Assembly (NCBI RefSeq): GCF_001889605.1
Contig: NZ_CP018171.1
Location: forward strand, 5,059,501 to 5,123,500
From: Aquibium oceanicum
GTDB lineage: Bacteria; Pseudomonadota; Alphaproteobacteria; Rhizobiales; Rhizobiaceae
Direction: 5' to 3'
DNA: 64,000 bases
Below the pieces are notes generated by a model. That model was not told where the DNA came from, ran no database searches, and worked only from the letters and a program-made list of their open reading frames with translations. Both the position numbers and the translations under genes were made by a program. Every line of letters begins with the position of its first letter. Position 1 is the first letter of the stretch. Positions 9,089 to 17,625 of this stretch are shown piece by piece.

Positions 9089-9301
9089 CTTTCCCCCCAG
9101 ATCCGGTTTCAGCATCGTTCGCTGCAGCGGACCGGCCGTTCGACGGCGCACCGCCGCGGTCAGGGCTCTCGCAACCCCGCGCGGCTATGTCCTGGCACCA
9201 CTGCAAACGGGGTAGCGATAGGTCAATATGCCAGCGCGGACGAAGGACTTCCCAGACTGCTGGAATTCCCGCGCCGCATGCTGGACCAGTCCGGCGGATT
9301 A

Positions 9302-10069
9302 TCAGCCGGAGCGGGTCAGGCGCCCGCCGTCGACGGCCAGCAGATGCCCGGTGACGTAGGCGGATGCGGGAGAGCACAAAAAGACCGCCGCGCCGACGAC
9401 GTCGTCGGGACCACCCAGCCTGCCCATCGGAAGGCGCGATTCCGCCGAGGCGATCTTGTCGGCTGTATCGAGCGTCGCCCGATTGAAGTCCGTTACGATG
9501 GTGCCGGGCGCGAGCGCGTTGACGCGGATCCCGTGTGGCGCCAGTTCCGCCGCCGCCGAGATGGTCATCTGGCGGATGCCACCCTTGGTGACGTCGTAGA
9601 GGATCTCCGGCACCCTGGAGGCCACGAAGGCCGAGGTGGACGAGAGGGCCAGGATCGTCCCCTGCCCCCGCTCCACCATCCGCCGCGCCGCGGCCTGCAA
9701 GGTGAAGAAGGTCCCCTTCAGATTGACCTCGGCCATGAAGCGCCAGTCATCCTCGGTATGCTCGAGCAGAGGCTTGGCCCGCAGCACGCCCGCGGCAAGG
9801 ACGACGATGTCCAGCGGCCATCCCAGATCGTCGATCTCCGCAAAGCCTCTGTCGATGTCTTCGACTTTGGAAACGTCGATCCGGAGACTGCGGGAAGCGA
9901 TACCCTGGTCGGCGATCTCGCCGGCCACGATGGCGGCGTTGCCGGCGTCGATGTCGGCGACGAACACGCGGGCGCCGGCACGCGCCAGGCCAAGCGCGAT
10001 CGCCCGGCCGATGCCGCGCCCGCCGCCGGTCACCAGCGCTGTTTTCCCGGAGAGATCGAATTCCGTCAT
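9302..10069 (-). CDS. SDR family oxidoreductase (third)
   Basis: A 255-residue classical short-chain dehydrogenase with TGGGRGIG at residues 14-21, a downstream DID acid at the end of the second strand (suggesting preference for NAD), LAAGV at the NNAG position, an LSS serine and a YDVTK catalytic Tyr/Lys pair. The ATG was set at the conserved N-terminus; a longer frame upstream has no family similarity. It is divergent from the fourth SDR, with about 184 bases between them that probably carry both promoters. The absence of the NNAG asparagines is unusual and could mark a divergent subgroup. Confidence 0.85.
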   Translation of the reverse strand: MTEFDLSGKTALVTGGGRGIGRAIALGLARAGARVFVADIDAGNAAIVAGEIADQGIASRSLRIDVSKVEDIDRGFAEIDDLGWPLDIVVLAAGVLRAKPLLEHTEDDWRFMAEVNLKGTFFTLQAAARRMVERGQGTILALSSTSAFVASRVPEILYDVTKGGIRQMTISAAAELAPHGIRVNALAPGTIVTDFNRATLDTADKIASAESRLPMGRLGGPDDVVGAAVFLCSPASAYVTGHLLAVDGGRLTRSG

Positions 10070-10253
10070 GGCACGCCCACTGTCCCCCAGGCTGGTTCGC
10101 CCGGCCACTTGTGGCCGACATAAAGGCTGCGGATCGGCAAGTTGAATACGCGTCGCGCATACCAGCATGAGCAAACGATCTGATCCGGCCGCGGCGGCTG
10201 GGCTATCCTTTCATCGGCGCTCCTGCGCTTCATCCCATCCGGACACAGTGGAA

Positions 10254-11006
10254 ATGACGACGGCCTTCGACCCCTCCCGCACCGCCATCGTCACGGGTGC
10301 CGCCGGCGGCATCGGGCGGGCGACGACGCTTCGGCTGCTCGCCGCCGGATGGCGCGTCGCGGGCGTCGACCGCACGCCGATAGCCGATATCCCCGAGGAA
10401 TTCCGCGGCTCCTTCCTGGCAATCGAATGCGACCTGACGGACCCCGCCATCCCCGCCGACGTCGTCGCCAGGACGATCGAGCGTTTCAAGTCTCTGGAAT
10501 TGCTGGTCAACAACGCCGGCATCTCCGGCGCTAGACCGGTTGCCGACACCGAAGACGCCAACCTGTCGCGCATCATGGACATCAACTTCACCGTTCCCTT
10601 CCGCCTCTCGCGCGAGGCTTTGAGGGTGATGCAGCCGGGAGCGGCGATCGTCCACGTCTCCTCGGTCCTGAACTTCCGCGCCACGCCGGCAACATCGGCC
10701 TATACGGCCAGCAAGGCCGCGCTCGCCGGCCTCACCCGGCAAATGGCGGCGGATTACGGCCCGCGCGGCATCCGCTGCAATGCGGTCGCACCCGGTCTCG
10801 TCGAGACCGAGCTGACGGCCGAGAAGCTGCGCACCGAGCCCAAATTCCAGCGCATCTGGATCGAGGGAACGCCGTGGCCACGCCTCGGGCGTCCCGACGA
10901 CATCGCGGCGGCGATCGTGTTCCTCGCCTCCGCCGATGCGGAATTCATCAACGGCCATACGCTGGTCATCGACGGAGGCTGGAGCATTGGCGCTGCCGCC
11001 GCATAG
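10254..11006 (+). CDS. SDR family oxidoreductase (fourth)
   Basis: A 250-residue classical short-chain dehydrogenase: TGAAGGIG near residues 13-20, NNAGISG in the middle, VSSV serine and YTASK catalytic pair, and the C-terminal NGHTLVIDGGW. The ATG chosen gives the usual N-terminus; upstream in-frame sequence lacks family similarity and the ribosome site is weak. It is divergent from the third SDR and 121 bases ahead of the fifth, same strand. Likely a hydroxy/keto interconversion in the same catabolic cluster. Confidence 0.86.
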   Translation: MTTAFDPSRTAIVTGAAGGIGRATTLRLLAAGWRVAGVDRTPIADIPEEFRGSFLAIECDLTDPAIPADVVARTIERFKSLELLVNNAGISGARPVADTEDANLSRIMDINFTVPFRLSREALRVMQPGAAIVHVSSVLNFRATPATSAYTASKAALAGLTRQMAADYGPRGIRCNAVAPGLVETELTAEKLRTEPKFQRIWIEGTPWPRLGRPDDIAAAIVFLASADAEFINGHTLVIDGGWSIGAAAA

Positions 11007-11127
11007 GTTTCGGGCGCCTCATCGAGACCCGGCCTACCCTTCCGGATAAGGCGTCCGAGCAGCCGGAGCTTTTCAGAACAACGACAAGCCGTTCCGATCA
11101 GGACGGCGGTATCATTCGGAGGAATTC

Positions 11128-11865
11128 TTGCAGGACAGGAACAAGAGGCTGGACGGCCGCATCGTGCTCGTGACCGGCGCCGCCGGCGGAATCGGGGCGC
11201 AGATCGCGCGCCAGGCCGCAGCTGAGGGCGCCCGCGTGATCGTAAGCGACGTGCGTCGCGACGATGGACAGAAGCTGGTGGACGAACTGGGCGCGCCAGC
11301 GCGCTTCGTGGAGCATGACGTCGGCGACGAAGACGCATGGGACCGGCTCGCCGAGCTCTGCAAGGCGGAAGGCGGCGCCGGCGGTCTCGTCAACAATGCT
11401 GGCATCTTCGATCCCCGACCCATTGCGAAGACGGACGTCGCGTTCTTCGAACGCAACATGCGAATCAACGTGCTCGGCACGTTCCTCGGCTTCCGCTTCA
11501 TCGAACAGGCCGCCACGCCTTCGGGTGCCTCGGTGGTCAACCTCTCGTCCTTCGCCGGCCTGCGCGGCACGAAAGGCATTGCCTACACCGCAAGCAAATG
11601 GGCGGTCCGCGGGATGTCCAGGACGGCCGCGGTCGAACTCGCGCCGCGCAACATCCGCGTCAACTCGATCCATCCAGCCTTCATCAACACGCCGATCCTC
11701 GAAGCCATGACCCCGGAGAACTTCGAGATGAGGCGCAAGAGCATTCCGCTCGGACGCGCGGGAACGGTCGGAGACGTGGCCGATCTCGTCATGTTCCTGC
11801 TGTCCGACGAAAGCGCCTTCATCACCGGCGCCGAGACCGCGATCGACGGCGGCCTGTCAGCCTAG
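11128..11865 (+). CDS. SDR family oxidoreductase (fifth, TTG start)
   Basis: A 245-residue classical short-chain dehydrogenase: TGAAGGIG near residues 16-23, NNAGIFD, LSSF serine and YTASK catalytic pair, ending in TAIDGG. The start is a TTG preceded at good spacing by CGGAGGAA, and no ATG exists upstream that would keep the expected length. It closes the run of five SDR genes around the TRAP/Baeyer-Villiger cluster. The C-terminal ETAIDGGLSA is similar to bacterial steroid or sugar-alcohol dehydrogenases, but the substrate cannot be deduced. Confidence 0.87.
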   Translation: MQDRNKRLDGRIVLVTGAAGGIGAQIARQAAAEGARVIVSDVRRDDGQKLVDELGAPARFVEHDVGDEDAWDRLAELCKAEGGAGGLVNNAGIFDPRPIAKTDVAFFERNMRINVLGTFLGFRFIEQAATPSGASVVNLSSFAGLRGTKGIAYTASKWAVRGMSRTAAVELAPRNIRVNSIHPAFINTPILEAMTPENFEMRRKSIPLGRAGTVGDVADLVMFLLSDESAFITGAETAIDGGLSA

Positions 11866-12195
11866 GGTCCGGTTTGTGGGGAGGTGACGAAGCAATTCGC
11901 AGGTCCGATGCTCCGGGGGGGCCTCTTGGGTAAGTTGCCGATGCCGTCCGTCCAGCCGCTCAAGGCGCCGACCTGCAAGTCCTAAGTCTTGTCGGGAGAC
12001 GCCCCGGCCAGCTTTTTGATGCCTGACGTTTTCACTGCGAGATGCAGCTCGAGTGAAACTGATGCTTCGTGGCCGGCTCCGAAATTGTCCGCCCGCCGAG
12101 GTTCGCTTCAAGCACACCCTTTGCCTTGAACTCCGCCGTGGACCTTTGGAGTGGAACCACGCTCAAAAGCGCCATTCAGATCACTGTTTGCCCAG
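11866..12195. other. 330-base gap without recognisable gene
   Basis: No supported coding sequence on either strand. Open frames up to about 100 codons exist, but none has a ribosome site plus recognisable protein pattern. The base composition is less GC-rich in patches than in the SDR genes beside it. It separates the catabolic cluster from the convergent MFS gene and could contain decayed sequence. Confidence 0.4.
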
Positions 12196-13464
12196 TCAGG
12201 GGTGGGGGTCGTCGACCTCGCGTTCTGACTCCGCCTGTTCTGCGGCCCAGGCGCCTGCCGCCTCCACTGCCACGGGTGACGCCGTCGGCAACACGCCAAG
12301 ATAGCTTTCGGTTTCCGTTACTGGAGTGCTTGCGCGCTGCGTCATGCGGTACAGTGCATAGAGCGCGATGCCGATGAAGGTTGCGCCGAGCACCGACCAG
12401 AAAGCGAACGGTCCAAGCGCTTGCATCGCCCAGCCTGTCCCCAACGGCCCGACAATCGCGCCGAGCCCGAAGGTGAAGACAAGCCCGCCGGAAGCCGCTG
12501 GCATGTCCTCGGCCGAAAGCGCGTCGTTGGTGTAGGCCAGCAGCAGGGCATATAGTGGCGTTGTCACACCTCCGGTGAAAAACGCGGCCGCCATCAAGGA
12601 CCAAAAACCGCCACCGAACATCCACCCCAATGCGCAGGATGTCGCGCCGAACAAGGCCGCCCCAAAGATCAGCTTGCGTCGGTCCATCCTGTCCGACAGC
12701 CAGCCGATGGGATATTGAAGCATCAAGGCGCCGGCAAACAGCATCGCCACGAAGAGCGCGATCTGGCTTGGCGAAAGCCCGATTTGTGTGCCGAAGACGG
12801 CGCCCATGCCTGATTGCGTCGCGTAGACGCTGCCAAGCAGAAAGATCCCGACAGTTCCGAGAGGCGACCCCGAGAAGAGTTTACGCAAGGGCATCGGGCG
12901 CGCGACTTCGATCGTCGGAACCTGGGTTGCGGATAAAAGGATAGGCGCAAAGGAAATAGACACGAGGATCGAGGCTACAATGAAGAGCACGGAGGTTCCC
13001 GCGTCGCCAAGCGCCAGCAGTCCTTGCGCACCGATGATGCCCAGCGTCTGAGCGATCATGTAGGCCGACAGCACCTTTCCACGGGTCTCATTGGTGGCCG
13101 CGGCATTTATCCAGCTTTCGGCCGCGACGTAGATGCCGGACATGCAAAAACCCACCAACACCCGCAGTACCGTCCAAGCCCAGGGTTCGGCCAATAGAGG
13201 CAGGGCAATCAGACCCGCAGACATGAAACTGCCGAGCGCCGCGAATACCCGCACATGTCCAACCCTTTGGATCATCAAAGGTGTCATGCGGGCACCCGAC
13301 AGAAAGCCAAGGAAATAACCCGAGGTGACGACGGCGAGCTCGGCGGCAGAAAACCCTTCGATCCCGCCACGCAGGCCGATAAGCGTAAAATGCATGCCGT
13401 TGCCGAGCATGATGAGCACAATTCCGAGAAGAAGAGGCCAAACGCCGTGCAGCACTTTGATCAT
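12196..13464 (-). CDS. MFS transporter, YcaD-like
   Basis: A 422-residue major facilitator with 12 predicted membrane helices. The loop between helices 2 and 3 reads GYFLGFLSGARMTPLMIQRVGHVR, a YcaD-type variant of the MFS motif A, and the second-half counterpart is YPIGWLSDRMDRRK. Members are inner-membrane permeases or exporters of unknown substrate. The last 40 residues are a polar tail rich in Glu and Ala. The gene is flanked on both sides by long stretches without genes and its codon use looks somewhat less GC-biased than its neighbours, so acquisition by transfer is possible. Confidence 0.85.
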   Translation of the reverse strand: MIKVLHGVWPLLLGIVLIMLGNGMHFTLIGLRGGIEGFSAAELAVVTSGYFLGFLSGARMTPLMIQRVGHVRVFAALGSFMSAGLIALPLLAEPWAWTVLRVLVGFCMSGIYVAAESWINAAATNETRGKVLSAYMIAQTLGIIGAQGLLALGDAGTSVLFIVASILVSISFAPILLSATQVPTIEVARPMPLRKLFSGSPLGTVGIFLLGSVYATQSGMGAVFGTQIGLSPSQIALFVAMLFAGALMLQYPIGWLSDRMDRRKLIFGAALFGATSCALGWMFGGGFWSLMAAAFFTGGVTTPLYALLLAYTNDALSAEDMPAASGGLVFTFGLGAIVGPLGTGWAMQALGPFAFWSVLGATFIGIALYALYRMTQRASTPVTETESYLGVLPTASPVAVEAAGAWAAEQAESEREVDDPHP

Positions 13465-13867
13465 GGGCGAGCTTTCACGCGATCGGGGTCTCCCCGTTTG
13501 TTCGACCTTCCATGATCGAACTTCGACGCCACTGAAGCGTCGGATCGATGTTCAATTGCGACACCGGCCTCATGCGGTGAAGGCCGGCACTCGATCGTGC
13601 CGAGCTTGCGTGCGGCGAGCTGGCGCCGGATCATATACGGCGAACGCCCTTACGGCGCCGAACCCGAAGGTGCGGCGCGATGGCGGCCGAAATCCAGCGA
13701 ACGAATCCTCCACCCGTGCGGCTACGCCACCCGACTGGCGCGCGCCAACCCAGGCAGACGACGGACTTCGCCGCTCGCCTTCTTGCTCCATTCGGTTTCC
13801 GAGGCCCCATCGGCGGCGGTTCGGCCTCCTCCCGACCTTCGCTCAGGATGTCTGGGTACGCGCGCCT
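13465..13867. other. 403-base gap without recognisable gene
   Basis: No convincing gene is seen. The plus strand is open for more than 100 codons but encodes an Arg/Pro/Ala-rich sequence without a family pattern, as expected for chance frames in GC-rich DNA. The part next to 13464 should carry the promoter of the MFS gene. Some short GC-rich dyads are present, but none with a U tract. Confidence 0.4.
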
Positions 13868-14290
13868 TTAGACGACCTCCAGAACCTCGATCTCGAAGAC
13901 GAGATCCCGTCCGGCGAGCGGGTGATTGGCGTCCACGGTGACGTTTTCCTCGTCCATGCCCGCGACGGTGAGCGGGACCTCGCGGCCATCGGGCGTCTTG
14001 GCCTGCAGCCTGTCGCCGATACTCACCTCGGCCGGAATGGCCGAGCGCGGCACGGTCTGGACGCCGGCTTCGTCGCGGGGACCGTAGGCTTCCGCGGCGG
14101 GGACGGTGACGGTGCGCGTCTCGCCGACGGTCATCCCGTCCACCTGGCGCTCGACGCCGGGAATGATCTGGCCTGCACCGACCTGGAACTGGAGAGGGTC
14201 CTTCCCGCGCGAGGATTCGACCGGCGTGCCGTCGGTCAGGGTGAGGGTGTAGTGAACGCGTACGGTGTCGCCGCTATGAACATCGGTCAT
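13868..14290 (-). CDS. FKBP-type peptidyl-prolyl isomerase, SlyD-like
   Basis: A 140-residue FKBP of the SlyD type: the N-terminal GDTVRVHYTLTLTDGTPVES, then PLQFQVGAGQIIPGVE, followed by an inserted flap domain and a VDANHPLAGRDLVFEIEVLEV C-terminus. It would catalyse proline isomerisation and act as a chaperone in the cytoplasm. Unlike E. coli SlyD it lacks the His/Cys-rich metal-binding tail and ends soon after the FKBP fold, so a nickel role is unlikely. The ATG lies at the conserved N-terminus. Confidence 0.9.
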   Translation of the reverse strand: MTDVHSGDTVRVHYTLTLTDGTPVESSRGKDPLQFQVGAGQIIPGVERQVDGMTVGETRTVTVPAAEAYGPRDEAGVQTVPRSAIPAEVSIGDRLQAKTPDGREVPLTVAGMDEENVTVDANHPLAGRDLVFEIEVLEVV

Positions 14291-14573
14291 GATTGGGTAT
14301 CCGTATCTGGAGGTGTGTTGCGGTCATGCGCCCGTGGCGCGGCACCGCGCGAAGCCGGCCTCGCCGACCCTTTCAAGATAAGGTGCCGTGGCGGCATGTA
14401 AACCCTGCCGCGCCGCTCAAAGCGGCATCGAGCCCGCATTCGGGCCTGGGGAGGCGCCAATTCGCACCGGCCGCGAGTTGGGCCGGTGACTGGCGGAATT
14501 CGCGTTCCGCTCGGCTCGTCCCAATCCTCGCGGCGTACCAGATCGGGGATAAACCCCTTTGCTTCCGGCCGAG

Positions 14574-15551
14574 CTACGGCCAGATCCAGGCGACGTAGCC
14601 TATATAGCCGGCAAACAGAACGCCGCCCTCGCCGCGGCTGATCCGCCTGCCGGTATAGGCGAAGCCGACGATCAGAAGGGAAACCGCGACCATCAGAAGG
14701 TTGTCGAACCCGACGATCTCGGCCGGCACCTGCGACGGCGCCGTCAAGGCCGTGATCCCGCCGATGCCGAGGATGTTGTAGATGTTTGAGCCGACGATGT
14801 TGCCGAAGGCGACGTCGGTCTGCTTGCGCAACGCGGCCATCACCGACGTCACGAGTTCCGGCAGCGATGTTCCGACCGCCACGATCGTCAGCCCGATGAT
14901 GGTCTCGGATACGCCGAGTTCCCGCGCGATGGCGACCGCGCTGTCGACCAGCAGGTAGCCGCCCAGGACGACGATCCCCAGACCCGCGACGGCGGTCACG
15001 ATCGGCAGCAGCATCGATCCCGAGACGGCGGCCTTGGGCGCGAGCGCAGGGTCCGCCTCCTGCACGGCGATGCTCTTGTCGTAGACCGCGCCATGGTCGA
15101 CGTTGGCCGTCTTTTCCTGACGGAAGGCCAGATAGATGTAGCACGCCAGTGCCACCACGAAGACGGCCCCGACCAGACGGCCGGCCGGCATCGTCGCGGC
15201 GATGACGGCGAATGCCACCGCAACGGCGATCATGACGACCCCGTCGCGCTTCAATGTGCTCGACGCTACGGCAATCGGCAGGATCATCGTCGAGATCCCG
15301 AGGATCAGCAGGATGTTGGCGATATTGGAGCCGACGATGTTGCCGTAGGCAATGCCCGGAGAACCGTTGAGGGCGGCCTGGAGCGAAGTCACCAGTTCGG
15401 GGGTAGACGTGCCGAATCCCACCAGCGTCAGGCCGATGACCAGCGGGGAGACCCCCAGGCGGCTGGCGACGTTGACGGAACCGCGCACCAGCAGCTCGCC
15501 TCCGATGACGAGCAGGACAAGGCCGCCGATGAGAATGAGCAAGGTAATCAT
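14574..15551 (-). CDS. Calcium/sodium antiporter, CaCA family (YrbG-like)
   Basis: A 325-residue membrane protein made of two inverted halves. Each half has the alpha repeat: GFGTSTPELVTS with GNIVGSNIANI in the first, and AVGTSLPELVTS with GNIVGSNIYNI in the second, the ion-binding motifs of the CaCA superfamily. It would exchange Ca2+ (or K+) for Na+ or H+ across the inner membrane. About ten helices are predicted, separated by a loop rich in charged residues near the middle. It stands alone, on the opposite strand to the L,D-transpeptidase that starts 183 bases away. Confidence 0.93.
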   Translation of the reverse strand: MITLLILIGGLVLLVIGGELLVRGSVNVASRLGVSPLVIGLTLVGFGTSTPELVTSLQAALNGSPGIAYGNIVGSNIANILLILGISTMILPIAVASSTLKRDGVVMIAVAVAFAVIAATMPAGRLVGAVFVVALACYIYLAFRQEKTANVDHGAVYDKSIAVQEADPALAPKAAVSGSMLLPIVTAVAGLGIVVLGGYLLVDSAVAIARELGVSETIIGLTIVAVGTSLPELVTSVMAALRKQTDVAFGNIVGSNIYNILGIGGITALTAPSQVPAEIVGFDNLLMVAVSLLIVGFAYTGRRISRGEGGVLFAGYIGYVAWIWP

Positions 15552-15734
15552 GAAGAGGGGTGTCCGATCTGGCGCAACTCAGCCGTCAAATGGTCCAACC
15601 TGAGACGGTTTTCCATGAGCAGGAGATAAAATTCCTCGCAATTCCCGCCTGACCGCCCCTTCGGCGGAACCTGCGGTGTGAACGCTTCCCCCATCGGCGC
15701 GTTCTTCCAGGAACCCGAAAGGAAGCACCGCTTC

Positions 15735-16709
15735 ATGAAACACCTGGTCTCGACCATTCTGGCCTCCGGCCTCACGATCTCCGCTTCTGCCTGGGCGCAG
15801 CCGAACGATGAGATCGCGGCCGACGCGATCAACGCGGCCAGCTATTCGGAAGGCTCCTTGCCCGATGGACAGAGCGTGCTTGCCGCCCGCCTCCAGGTGC
15901 TTCTCGATCGGGCGCATGCCTCGCCGGGCGTCATCGACGGCTATGAAGGCGAGAACGTCGAGAAGGCCCTGATGGCTTTCGAGGAGATGAACGGGATGCC
16001 GGTGGACGGCAGGCTCGACCAGGAGGCCTGGGAAGCGCTCCAGGCGTATTCGGGCGACGCCTTCGTCCGCCATGCGGTTTCCGAAGACGACGTGTCGCGC
16101 ATCGTGTCGTCGCTGCCGGAGGACTATGCGGAACTCGCCGAGCGGGACTGGCTCGGCTTCACCAGCGTCGCCGAGAAAATCGCCGAGCGCTTCCACATGG
16201 ACATCGACTTCCTGCGCAAGCTCAATCCTTCAGCCGATTTCGAAGCCGTCGGCACCGAGATCTGGGTCGCCGCTCCCGGCGAGGATTCAAAACCCCAGAT
16301 CGACCGCATCGTCGCCGACAAGTCGATGGCGCGGCTTCTGGCCTATGACGATTCGGACAAGCTCGTCCTGAGCTATCCGGTCACGATCGGCAGCGAGGCG
16401 CTTCCCTCCCCGACCGGCACCCACGAGGTGACGGCGATCGCCACGGAGCCGACCTACACGTACCGGCCCGACGAGAATTTCCAGCAGGGCGACAATGACG
16501 AGGTGCTGACGCTTCCGCCGGGGCCGAACAATCCCGTTGGCCTTGTCTGGATCGATCTCTCCAAGCCGACCTACGGCATCCACGGAACCCCGTATCCTGC
16601 CGAGGTCGACAAGACCAGTTCGCATGGCTGTGTGCGCATGACGAACTGGGACGCGAGGGAACTCGCCCATGCCGTCGAGACCGGCGTGCCGGTCGTGTTC
16701 GAGGAGTAG
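15735..16709 (+). CDS. L,D-transpeptidase with peptidoglycan-binding domain
   Basis: A 324-residue exported enzyme. A signal peptide ends at about Ala21 (SASAWA), a peptidoglycan-binding-like region follows at about 45-95, a LysM-like stretch near 120-165 (FTSVAEKIAERFHMDIDFL), then the YkuD domain to the C-terminus. The catalytic motif is HGT followed by SSHGCVRMT, with Cys299 as nucleophile. It would form 3-3 cross-links in peptidoglycan or attach envelope proteins. The ATG at 15735 directly precedes the signal peptide. The extensin-like gene starts 4 bases after its stop, so the two form an envelope operon. Confidence 0.92.
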   Translation: MKHLVSTILASGLTISASAWAQPNDEIAADAINAASYSEGSLPDGQSVLAARLQVLLDRAHASPGVIDGYEGENVEKALMAFEEMNGMPVDGRLDQEAWEALQAYSGDAFVRHAVSEDDVSRIVSSLPEDYAELAERDWLGFTSVAEKIAERFHMDIDFLRKLNPSADFEAVGTEIWVAAPGEDSKPQIDRIVADKSMARLLAYDDSDKLVLSYPVTIGSEALPSPTGTHEVTAIATEPTYTYRPDENFQQGDNDEVLTLPPGPNNPVGLVWIDLSKPTYGIHGTPYPAEVDKTSSHGCVRMTNWDARELAHAVETGVPVVFEE

Positions 16710-16713
16710 CGCT

Positions 16714-17559
16714 ATGCGCAACCTGGTACTCCTCCCCGCCCTCCTTCTCCTTGCAGCCGCAGCCGACCTGCCCGAGACGGCACCGGCGCCGCCCGACAAT
16801 CCGAGGGCGGAAGACTCAGGCGAGCCGGCGGAAAAAGCCGGAGAGACCAAGCCGGAGACCGCCGGCGACACCACCGGCGATGCGGCGATCGAAAGCGGCT
16901 CGGATGACGAGGCTCCGGCTGAGGACACAGATGCCGTTGGAGAGGAAGCCGCAAAGGGTCCCGATCCGGCCACGGCGCCGGACCGGTCGCCCGAGCCGGT
17001 CGACGGGGCGGAAATCGCGCAGTGCGAGGCGGAACTTCGTACACTCGGCGCGGTGTTCGAGCGGCGCGATACGATCGACGGCGAGGGGGCTTGCGGTGTC
17101 TACCGGCCCTACAATCTGCGCCAGGCGGCGCCGGGCATCATCGTCAAACCCGATACGGAGATGACCTGTGCTTCGGCGCTTGCGACCGCGCGGTGGGTGC
17201 ACGACGAGGTGTTGCCGGCCGTCAGCGTGCTGGGCGCGGGCGTGGAACTCAGGGAAATCACCCACGCCTCCACCTATGTCTGCCGCACCCGGAACAACCA
17301 GCCGGACGCCAAGATCTCCGAACACGCCCGAGGCACGGCAATCGACATTTCCGGCTTCGGTCTGGACAATCACGATCCGATCCCGATCGTGCCGCGCGCC
17401 GGCAAGGGCACGATCGAGGAAGCGTTCCAGCGCGCCGTGCGCGCCGGCGCTTGCATGCACTTCACCACCGTACTCGGCCCCGGTTCGGACGAGTATCACG
17501 ACAACCACCTCCACTTCGATCTGGCGGAGCGAAGCAGCGGCTACCGTCTCTGCCAGTAG
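16714..17559 (+). CDS. Extensin-like C-terminal domain protein
   Basis: A 281-residue protein with a short hydrophobic N-terminus (probable signal peptide, MRNLVLLPALLLLAAAADL), a low-complexity Glu/Ala/Pro region to about residue 90, and a C-terminal extensin-like domain. That domain has several conserved cysteines, SEHARGTAIDISGF and HDNHLHFDL, which carry the His/Asp metal-site pattern of D-Ala-D-Ala carboxypeptidase-like folds. It is therefore likely a periplasmic peptidoglycan-related protein, consistent with its close spacing behind the L,D-transpeptidase. Enzymatic activity is not proven for the family. Confidence 0.85.
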   Translation: MRNLVLLPALLLLAAAADLPETAPAPPDNPRAEDSGEPAEKAGETKPETAGDTTGDAAIESGSDDEAPAEDTDAVGEEAAKGPDPATAPDRSPEPVDGAEIAQCEAELRTLGAVFERRDTIDGEGACGVYRPYNLRQAAPGIIVKPDTEMTCASALATARWVHDEVLPAVSVLGAGVELREITHASTYVCRTRNNQPDAKISEHARGTAIDISGFGLDNHDPIPIVPRAGKGTIEEAFQRAVRAGACMHFTTVLGPGSDEYHDNHLHFDLAERSSGYRLCQ

Positions 17560-17574
17560 CGGCCTCTCTACGGA

Positions 17575-17601
17575 AACGGCCGGAGCGATGCCCCGGCCGT
17601 T
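17575..17601. terminator. GC-rich hairpin between convergent genes
   Basis: A perfect 9-bp stem (AACGGCCGG / CCGGCCGTT) with a 9-base loop lies in the 66 bases between the convergent extensin-like gene and ftsH. It lacks a U tract on either side, so it may act as a bidirectional stop or message 3' end. Confidence 0.45.
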
Positions 17602-17625
17602 CCCGATGGAGTTCTCTGGACGCAA

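Noticed and set aside
11857-12117. An 86-codon minus-strand frame
   Set aside because: It overlaps the end of an SDR gene and has no motif or ribosome site.
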